From positions 1 to 64,000 of the forward strand of contig NZ_CABEGA010000051.1 of NCBI RefSeq assembly GCF_901521055.1: a stretch of DNA of 64,000 bases, written 5' to 3'. The first letter of the stretch is position 1, and every line of letters starts with the position of its first letter. Below the pieces are notes generated by a model. It was not told the origin of the DNA. It searched no databases and saw nothing but the letters and a program-made list of their open reading frames with translations. Source of the DNA: Cellulomonas hominis. GTDB lineage: Bacteria > Actinomycetota > Actinomycetes > Actinomycetales > Cellulomonadaceae. Below, one piece after another: positions 58,463 through 64,000 of the stretch. Made by a program: the position numbers and the translations under genes.

Positions 58463-58867
58463 ATGGGCGGGATGCGGGTGCTGCACGTGGCGTTCCACGA
58501 CGACTGGGAGGGCTGCGAGCGGTTCGGCGAGTACGACGTCGCGACGCGCCGCACCCTGTACGAGACGGAGGGCTTCATCCACGCCACGACGTCGACCGGG
58601 GTCGCCGCCGTGCTCCGCGACGTCTACGGCGACGTCTCCGAACCCCTGCTGCTCGCGGTCCTGGACGAGGACGCGCTCGCCGAGGCCGGTGCCGCCGTCG
58701 ACTGGGAGCCGCGGCCCGGCGGAGCCGTCCCGCGGACCCGCGGCGCCGTGCCGATGGACCGGCGGACCGTCGTGGCGACGCTGCCGCTCCAGCGGGACGC
58801 CGGGGGCTGGGCCGTCCCGGACCTGAGCGGGCTGGCGGTCCGGGGGTCCGCACCGGACGCGCGATAG
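58463..58867 (+). CDS. DUF952 family protein
   Basis: A 134-residue soluble protein. Hallmarks are an early W with HVAFHDDWEGCERFGEYDV and GFIHATTSTGVAAVLRDVYG, the F-I-H-x-S/T motif of DUF952 proteins, which have a fold related to ADP-ribosyltransferase-like domains in some predictions. GAGGAGGG precedes the ATG. Control by the divergent TetR regulator is likely. The function is not known. Confidence 0.82.
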   Translation: MGGMRVLHVAFHDDWEGCERFGEYDVATRRTLYETEGFIHATTSTGVAAVLRDVYGDVSEPLLLAVLDEDALAEAGAAVDWEPRPGGAVPRTRGAVPMDRRTVVATLPLQRDAGGWAVPDLSGLAVRGSAPDAR

Positions 58868-59092
58868 CGGCCGGACGTCGTGCCGGCCGTCGCCTGGACG
58901 GTCGGCCTCGCGCCCGCGGACCATCCGACGGATCGCGCGGAGGGTGGCGCCAGACCGGGGTCTACTTCCTGACCTTCTCGGGCCCCGACCCGAAGGAGGA
59001 GCCCGACCCATGTCTGGCCTTCCCGTCAGGTCGGCCACCACCTCGAGCGTACGACCGGGCCCGCGGGCTGTCCGCCGGGTTAGCGTCGTCCG

Positions 59093-59974
59093 GTGACCTC
59101 CGACGGCGTCGACGCGGTGCAGGTCGACGAGGACCTCGTCCGCGCCCTGCTGCACGAGCAGCACCCGCAGTGGCAGGACCTGCCGATCCGCCCCGTCCTG
59201 GACGGCGGGAACGACCACCGCATCTTCCGCCTCGGCGACGACCTGAGCGTGCGGCTCCCGAGCGCGTCCGGGTACGTGCCGCAGGTCAGGAAGGAGCAGG
59301 AGTGGCTGCCCCGGCTGGCCCCCGTGGTGCCGCTCCCGGTCCCGGAGGTGCGCGGGGTCGGCGTGCCGTCCGCCCTGTTCCCGGCGCCGTGGTCCGTGTA
59401 CGGGTGGCTCGACGGCGTGCCCGCGACGGTCGATCCCCCGCAGGACCCCGTCCGGTTCGCCGCCGACCTCGCGGCGTTCCTGGTGGCGCTGCGGTCGGCC
59501 GGGACGGCGGGCGCTCCCCCGCCGGGACCGCACAGCGCCTTCCGCGGCGGCCCGGTCGCCCACTGGGACGCCGAGGTGCACGACCTGCTGGCACGCGTGC
59601 ACGGGCGGGAGCGGGACCTTGCGGCGGGCATCTGGCGGGACGCGCTCGCCGCCGAGCACACCGGTCCGCCTGTGTGGTTCCACGGCGACGTCTCCACGAA
59701 CAACCTGCTGGTCCGCGACGGCGCGCTCGCCGCGGTCATCGACTTCGGCTGCTCGGGCGTCGGGGACCCGGCGTGCGACACCGTCATCGTGTGGACGCGG
59801 CTGTCGGGCCCGGCGCGCGAGGTGTTCCGCCGCGACCTGGACGTGGACGACGCCACCTGGGCCCGGGGCCGCGGCTGGGCGCTCTGGAAGGGGCTGATCA
59901 TGCTGACGAACAAGCCGCCGGGGCAGGCAGAGCTGGCGCGGCACGTGCTGGACGAGCTGTTCGCGGGGGTCTGA
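59093..59974 (+). CDS. Aminoglycoside phosphotransferase (APH) family kinase
   Basis: A 293-residue small-molecule kinase. The N-lobe has PVLDGGNDHRIFRLGDDLSV and VRKEQEWLPRLAPVVPLPVP. The catalytic loop is WFHGDVSTNNLLVRDG with the H-G-D base, and the metal-binding DFG-like segment is AVIDFGCSGVGDPACD. It is nearest to chromosomal APH(3'')/Ph-type paralogues of actinobacteria; a resistance role cannot be inferred, since many such kinases act on other alcohols. The start is a GTG at 59093. Confidence 0.85.
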   Translation: MTSDGVDAVQVDEDLVRALLHEQHPQWQDLPIRPVLDGGNDHRIFRLGDDLSVRLPSASGYVPQVRKEQEWLPRLAPVVPLPVPEVRGVGVPSALFPAPWSVYGWLDGVPATVDPPQDPVRFAADLAAFLVALRSAGTAGAPPPGPHSAFRGGPVAHWDAEVHDLLARVHGRERDLAAGIWRDALAAEHTGPPVWFHGDVSTNNLLVRDGALAAVIDFGCSGVGDPACDTVIVWTRLSGPAREVFRRDLDVDDATWARGRGWALWKGLIMLTNKPPGQAELARHVLDELFAGV

Positions 59975-60197
59975 CCACCGCGACGTCCCCGAGTCGCAGC
60001 CGGCCAGACGGGGGTCGTTCTTGGCGTTCATCCTCTCGATCGCCGCGACGGTGGCCGGCATCATCGTCGCCGCCGTCGCGGTCAACGGCCCGGCCGGACC
60101 TCGTTACCGAGCTGGTCGACGAGGTGCCGGACCCCGACTCACCTACCCCACACCGTCGGTCGGTGTATCGACACGGCCGGCCGCGTGCGCTGACCGG
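59975..60197. other. Intergenic stretch with possible gene remnant
   Basis: A TTG-started frame at 60021 encodes one helix-like stretch (FILSIAATVAGIIVAAVAVN) and then becomes unlike a protein. In another frame PDLVTELVDEVPDPDSP follows. This could be a broken small membrane-protein gene, but I cannot support a call. Confidence 0.35.
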
Positions 60198-60620
60198 TCA
60201 CCGGATGTCGTGGTCGGGGTGCTCCGCGTCGTAGCGGTCGCGGGCCTCGGCGATGGTGTCGCGGTGGGCGAGGGACCAGTCGGCGAGCGCCCGGACGAGG
60301 TGGGTGAGCGAGGCGCCGACGTCCGTGAGCCGGTAGTCGACCTGCGCGGGGACCGTCGGGTAGACGGTCCGCAGGACGAGACCGTCCCGCTCGAGCCGCC
60401 GGACCGTGAGGGTCAGCATCCGCTGCGAGATGCCGTCGACCGCGCGCTGGAGCTCCCGGAACCGCCGGGGCCCGCTCGCGAGCTCGACGACGACGAGCAC
60501 GGACCACTTGTCGCCCACCCGGTCGAGGACGTCGCGGATGCCGCAGTCCGCGTGGTGCGGGAGCCCGCACGGGTACAGCTCCGCCACCGGCACGGTTACC
60601 TCGGTGTGCGTCAGTGACAT
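60198..60620 (-). CDS. HxlR family transcriptional regulator
   Basis: A 140-residue winged-helix regulator. CGIRDVLDRVGDKWSVLVVV, RRFRELQRAVDGISQRMLTL and TVRRLERDGLVLRTVYPTVP are typical, as is VDYRLTDVGASLTHLVRALA. The Cys in DCGIRDVL is the position used for redox or aldehyde sensing in some members. The ATG at 60620 has AAGGAGG upstream. It is divergent from an NmrA-like gene, the classical arrangement of a QorR/QorB-type module. Confidence 0.88.
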   Translation of the reverse strand: MSLTHTEVTVPVAELYPCGLPHHADCGIRDVLDRVGDKWSVLVVVELASGPRRFRELQRAVDGISQRMLTLTVRRLERDGLVLRTVYPTVPAQVDYRLTDVGASLTHLVRALADWSLAHRDTIAEARDRYDAEHPDHDIR

Positions 60621-60671
60621 CGAACTGCCTCCTTGTGGCGGTCCCGGGCGCCGGGACACGATCCCAGCGTA

Positions 60672-60687
60672 GTTACTGATCAGAACC
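60672..60687. promoter_or_regulatory. HxlR operator candidate
   Basis: GTTACTGATCAGAACC contains the perfect palindrome CTGATCAG (60676-60683) and is centred between the two divergent genes, 20 bases before the NmrA-like start. Confidence 0.55.
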
Positions 60688-60706
60688 ACGAAGGGTCGTT
60701 CCTCTC

Positions 60707-61528
60707 ATGCTCCTGGTGACCGGTACCGGCGGACAGCTCGGTTCCCGCACGCTCGCCGCGCTCCGCTCCCGCGGGGTCGACGCGGTCGGCGCGTCCCGCA
60801 CCCCCCGCGACGGTGGACCTCGGCTGGACTTCGACGTGCCGTCGACGCTCGACCTCTCGGGGGTGTCGACTCTCGTGCTGATCTCCGCGGGGTACGCCGA
60901 GGACGACGCGGTGATCGCTCGGCACGCGGCGGTGATCCACGCGGCGCGCCGCGATGGGGTGACCCACGTCGTCTACACGAGCGTCACCGGCGCCGGCGAC
61001 CACCTGACGTTCGCCCCCGCCCACCGCGCCACCGAGCGGCTCCTGGCGGAGAGCGGCCTCGGGTGGACCGTCCTGCGCAACGGCCTGTACGCGGAGCTGT
61101 TCGGCGCCCTGCTGACCTGGACGCCCGCGGGCCTGGTGTCGCCGTTCGGGGGCGGGGCCCTGTCGTCGGTCGCACGGGACGACCTCGCGGAGGCGGCCGC
61201 GGTCGTCGCCTCGGACCCCACCGCCCACCAGGGCCGGACGTACGACCTCGTGGGTGACCCGATCACGGCCGACGACGTGGCGGCGCGGCTGGACGTCCCC
61301 CACCGCAGCATCGGGCTCGGCGAGTTCCGTGCCCGGCTGCACGCCGCCCCGGAGCTGCTGCCGTTCCAGCCCGCCATGCTCGCCTCGATCGCGACCAGCG
61401 TGCGGCACGGCTTCCTGGACGGCACCGGCCCGGACCTGCGGGACCTGCTCCAGCGGCCGACCGCCGACCCGCTGGCGGTCGCCGCCGGCACCGCGGCGGC
61501 CCTGCGCCCGCCGGCGGCCGCGGCCTAG
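60707..61528 (+). CDS. NmrA-like NAD(P)-binding oxidoreductase (QorB/QOR2 type)
   Basis: A 273-residue SDR-like protein. The nucleotide motif is MLLVTGTGGQLGSRTLAALR, then VVYTSVTGAGDHLTFAPAHR and LLAESGLGWTVLRNGLYAEL. This fits quinone oxidoreductase 2 and related NmrA proteins that reduce quinones or sense NADP. The divergent HxlR regulator supports this module type. The TAG stop (CTAG) overlaps the stop of a degenerate gdhA fragment on the other strand. Confidence 0.85.
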   Translation: MLLVTGTGGQLGSRTLAALRSRGVDAVGASRTPRDGGPRLDFDVPSTLDLSGVSTLVLISAGYAEDDAVIARHAAVIHAARRDGVTHVVYTSVTGAGDHLTFAPAHRATERLLAESGLGWTVLRNGLYAELFGALLTWTPAGLVSPFGGGALSSVARDDLAEAAAVVASDPTAHQGRTYDLVGDPITADDVAARLDVPHRSIGLGEFRARLHAAPELLPFQPAMLASIATSVRHGFLDGTGPDLRDLLQRPTADPLAVAAGTAAALRPPAAAA

Positions 61529-61603
61529 ATCACCCTGAGCGCCTGCAACGCGTCGGCCCTGAGGAACCGGGCGATGTTCGCCCCCCGCACGGAGTTGCCC
61601 GGG
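61525..61603 (-). pseudogene. gdhA: 3'-terminal remnant of a second gdhA
   Basis: Read on the minus strand, this segment translates to PGNSVRGANIARFLRADALQ followed by ALRVI and TAG. It aligns with the C-terminus of the intact enzyme ([28 protein letters not shown]) with one codon deleted. No further gdhA sequence continues beyond about 61603, so only 25 or so codons remain. The fragment is diverged, not a recent copy. It lies between the NmrA-like gene and the OYE/MFS pair and shares the CTAG stop overlap seen at the intact gene. Confidence 0.78.
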
Positions 61604-61632
61604 CACGCCCTTGCACTGGCCCGGTCGAGCGA

Positions 61633-62760
61633 TCACCGGAAGCCGTCGAACAGGCTGTTGGCGCGGAACTCCGTGATCGAGTCGGTGTCGCCGTCGCGGA
61701 CCTTGGACACCCAGTCCGCATCGCCGAGCAGCGCTCGCCCGACCGCGACGAGATCGAACTGGTTCGCTCGCAGCCGTGCGCGGATGTCGTCGAGCGGTGC
61801 GCTCTTGGCGCCGACGCCGGCGAAGACCGACTCGAAGTCCTGGCCGCTGAGCCCCACGGACCCGACGGTGATGGTCGGCAACCCGCTGTAGAGCTTGACG
61901 AGCTCGGCGAGCGTCGCGGGACTGCCGTTGAACGCCGGCTGCCAGTAGCGACGCGTCGAGACGTGCATGATGTCTACGCCGGCGGCGATCGGTTCGACGA
62001 CGGACCGCAGCTGCTCGGGGTCGTGGGCGACGCGCGCGCCGTAGTCACGGGTCTTCCACTGGGACAGGCGGAAGCTGATCGGCATGGCACGGCCGACTTC
62101 CTGGCGCACCGCCTGGATGACGTCGGTCGCGAAGCGTGTTCGATCGACCCCGTACTCGTCGGTGCGCGTGTTGCTGCGGTCCCAGAGGAACTGGTCGATC
62201 AGGAACCCGTGCGCGCCGTGGATCTCGACTCCGTCGAATCCGAGGTGCGCGGCGGTAGCGGCGGAGCGGGCGAACGCATCGATCGCCGCGTGCACTTCTG
62301 CGCGCGTCATCGCGACGCTGCTGTGATCGCCGAGCCCGTCCGTCCCCGATGGCGAGAGGGCCCCGATGTGTGGGTCTGGCGACTCGACGGGCACTCGCTC
62401 GGCGCCGGCGTGCATCAGCTGGACCATGATCCGGCCGCCGGCGTCGTGAACTGCGTCGACGACCTCTCCCCAGGCAGCGATGGCGTCTTCGCCGTACATG
62501 TTCGGCAGGAGAGGGTGGTTGCTGGCTGCCGGGTCGTCGACGAAGGTGCCTCCCGTGATGATCAGCCCGACACCGCCGGCTGCTCGACGGCGCAGGTAGT
62601 CCCGTTTGGCGGGGGTCGGGACGCCACCGCGTGAGCGGCCGACGCCCATGGGTGCCATGACGATGCGGTTCGGCAGACGTACATCGCCGATCGTGATGGG
62701 CTGGAACAGAGGATCGGCGGTGACCGCGGGCGCCTCCTTGGCAAGTCCGGTGCCCGTCAT
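61633..62760 (-). CDS. NADH:flavin oxidoreductase, old yellow enzyme family
   Basis: A 375-residue FMN enzyme. The TIM-barrel start is DPLFQPITIGDVRLPNRIVM followed by APMGVGRSRGGVPT; then MVQLMHAGAERVPVESPD, with the conserved Gln and His, and GFDGVEIHGAHGFLIDQFLW carrying the FMN/substrate His pair region. VGRALLGDADWVSKVRDG closes the phosphate site. It would reduce activated alkenes, enones or nitro compounds. The ATG at 62760 overlaps the MFS stop (ATGA), so it may process the substrate of that transporter. Confidence 0.88.
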   Translation of the reverse strand: MTGTGLAKEAPAVTADPLFQPITIGDVRLPNRIVMAPMGVGRSRGGVPTPAKRDYLRRRAAGGVGLIITGGTFVDDPAASNHPLLPNMYGEDAIAAWGEVVDAVHDAGGRIMVQLMHAGAERVPVESPDPHIGALSPSGTDGLGDHSSVAMTRAEVHAAIDAFARSAATAAHLGFDGVEIHGAHGFLIDQFLWDRSNTRTDEYGVDRTRFATDVIQAVRQEVGRAMPISFRLSQWKTRDYGARVAHDPEQLRSVVEPIAAGVDIMHVSTRRYWQPAFNGSPATLAELVKLYSGLPTITVGSVGLSGQDFESVFAGVGAKSAPLDDIRARLRANQFDLVAVGRALLGDADWVSKVRDGDTDSITEFRANSLFDGFR

Positions 62761-64000
62761 CGTCCTGCTCCCTGCGGTGTGTGTGTCGGTGCGATGCGGA
62801 TGACGGCCGCGGCCATGCCGGCGACCAGATAGGCGAGCGCGGCGATGATGAGCGCCAGCGTGGCGCTGGCGTACCAGTTCGTGGTGTTGGCCAGCAGACC
62901 GGAGAAGATCGCAACGCCGATGAGGGATCCGACTTGACGGTTGACGTTGAGCATCGCGCCGGCGGTGCCGGTGTCGGCGGGGCCGACCGAGCTCATCATC
63001 GTGTCGGTCATGGCGGGCGAGGCGAGCCCCAGGCCCAGGTTCGCGACGGACATGAGCACGGCGAGAACCCAGTACGGGGTGCTGGCGTCGAGCACGACCG
63101 CGAGCCCGATGGTGGCCAGGGCTGCGGCCGCCATGCCCGCGACCATCAGCGCCTTGTTCCCGGTTCGGCCCGCGAGCCGGGAGAACGCGACGTTCCCGAT
63201 CACGAACATCAGCATCATCGGGAGCATCTGGAGGCCGGCCTGGGCGGCGGTGGCTCCTCGTTGCACCTGCAGCAGCAGGGCGAGGATGAACGCGATCCCG
63301 AACAGCCCCAGGTTGAGCATCGTGCCGACCGTGTTCGCGATGCTGAAGGTGCGGTTGGTGAACAACCGCGCCGGGTAGATCGCGTGGCCTCCTCGGGACT
63401 GCCACGCCGCGAACCCGATCGCGGAGACGACGGCGACCGCGGCGCCCGCGATGACCCCCACCGAGCTCCACCCCTGCTCGGGTCCCTGCATGAGTGCGTA
63501 CGCCGCGCCGGCGAGGAGCGCGACGACGAGCGTGTGACCCACGGCCCGGATCACGCGGCCGGGGTCGGTCACCGCCTCGGGCAGGATCCGACGCGCGAGG
63601 AGGACGGTGAGCAGGCCGACCGGCAGGTTGATCCAGAAGATCACGCGCCATCCGCCGGCCCCGACCAGCAGCCCCCCGATGACCGGACCCAGGCCTGCCG
63701 CAGCCGCGCCCATGGCGGCCCACAGGCCGATCATCTTGCTGCGGACCTTGGGGTCGGGGAACGCCGCGGCGAGCAGGATCAGGGAAGCCGGCTGGAACAG
63801 TGCGGCGCCGACCCCCTGGACGACACGCGCGCCGATCAGTGCCTCGATGCTCGGGGCGAACCCGGCGGCGGCTGAGGCGAGCGTGAAGACGGCCACGCCC
63901 GCGACGTACACCCGACGTGCGCCGAACCGTGCGGCGAGGTCACCCGCGAGCAGCAGGAGCGCGGCGTAGGTGAGGACGTAGCCGTTGATGACCCAGCCGA
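62757..64000 (-). CDS. MFS transporter, DHA2 family (5' end outside the window)
   Basis: The visible 414 codons continue without a stop to the right edge: the complement of 63912-64000 reads GWVINGYVLTYAALLLLAGD and LAARFGARRVYVAGV, which is helix 2 and motif A of DHA2 transporters. Later segments are ARVVQGVGAALFQPASLILL, MGAAAAGLGPVIGGLLVGAG (motif C) and GGHAIYPARLFTNRTFSIAN. The GTG or ATG codons near 63911 are internal. Codon use is somewhat less GC-extreme than average here. It is coupled to the OYE gene downstream. Confidence 0.87.
   Translation of the reverse strand, partial: GWVINGYVLTYAALLLLAGDLAARFGARRVYVAGVAVFTLASAAAGFAPSIEALIGARVVQGVGAALFQPASLILLAAAFPDPKVRSKMIGLWAAMGAAAAGLGPVIGGLLVGAGGWRVIFWINLPVGLLTVLLARRILPEAVTDPGRVIRAVGHTLVVALLAGAAYALMQGPEQGWSSVGVIAGAAVAVVSAIGFAAWQSRGGHAIYPARLFTNRTFSIANTVGTMLNLGLFGIAFILALLLQVQRGATAAQAGLQMLPMMLMFVIGNVAFSRLAGRTGNKALMVAGMAAAALATIGLAVVLDASTPYWVLAVLMSVANLGLGLASPAMTDTMMSSVGPADTGTAGAMLNVNRQVGSLIGVAIFSGLLANTTNWYASATLALIIAALAYLVAGMAAAVIRIAPTHTPQGAGR

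Noticed and set aside
58868..59092. Plus-strand fragment with TGVYFLTFSGPDPKEEPD
   Set aside because: Protein-like for about 20 residues, but it has no start, no ribosome-binding site and no recognisable family; it could be a remnant, but I cannot support a call.
63911..63911. Start of the right-edge MFS gene at the first in-window start codon
   Set aside because: The frame stays open to 64000 and encodes helix 2 and motif A upstream of this point, so the true start is outside the window.

Overview
The window is a very GC-rich chromosomal segment: nearly every codon ends in G or C, GTG starts are common and start/stop overlaps of the ATGA or GTGA type are frequent. Lsr2, DUF5997, DUF6480, an IdeR/DtxR-type iron box, MmpL and a broad set of sugar-uptake and glycosidase genes point to an actinobacterium, most likely Micrococcales close to Cellulomonadaceae. 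The genus is an inference. I see no rRNA, tRNA, CRISPR array, transposase or phage gene.

Layout. 1-3.2 kb: haem ABC operon hmuTUV on the minus strand behind an iron box. 3.4-8.9 kb: a small membrane protein, DUF5997 divergent from a LysR-effector-domain protein, a sirtuin, and a PadR regulator with a DHA2 drug exporter. 8.9-11.9 kb: LacI regulator and GH2 glycosidase with a perfect operator between them. 12-18 kb: membrane protein, two-component pair, and TetR with an MMPL exporter. 18-25.6 kb: CLC channel, then a LacI-controlled carbohydrate ABC importer ending in a GH127 beta-L-arabinofuranosidase. 25.7-30.8 kb: GAF protein, ZIP transporter, and an ascorbate-type PTS (IIC, IIB, IIA) with a SIS-domain protein and a GntR regulator. 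30.9-44.5 kb: flavin reductase, several small proteins, DedA/VTT protein, Lsr2, glutaminase with MFS, ThrE-like exporter, CDF-like protein, saccharopine dehydrogenase-like protein, LacI/MFS divergent pair and a HAD phosphatase. 44.5-47.7 kb: an anomalous lower-GC gene encoding a protein with a cysteine-rich hydrophobic C-terminus, an epimerase, and DUF2975 with an XRE regulator. 47.7-51.5 kb: gdhA and a polar amino-acid ABC importer. 52.4-57 kb: a five-gene lower-GC operon bounded by a 44-bp direct repeat derived from the 3' end of a PAP2 gene. 57-64 kb: PAP2, TetR/DUF952, an APH-family kinase, HxlR/NmrA, a remnant of a second gdhA, and an old-yellow-enzyme/MFS pair running off the right edge.

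The most interesting parts are: (1) the 52.4-57 kb island, whose translationally coupled operon encodes an alpha-oxoamine synthase, a membrane acyltransferase, a methyltransferase, an SMR exporter and a YvaD-like protein, possibly making and exporting an unknown amino-ketone-type metabolite; (2) the protein at 44525-45469, three N-terminal membrane helices plus an ectodomain ending in a 55-residue hydrophobic segment that carries all six cysteines, an architecture recalling halocin C8-type precursors; (3) a long shared promoter/operator element in front of two unlinked membrane-protein genes, with a weaker version in front of the DUF2975-XRE pair.

Regulation is readable at many loci as inverted repeats next to a regulator gene (LacI x3, TetR x2, GntR, HxlR). 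Most small operons here look like local regulator-plus-transporter/enzyme modules.
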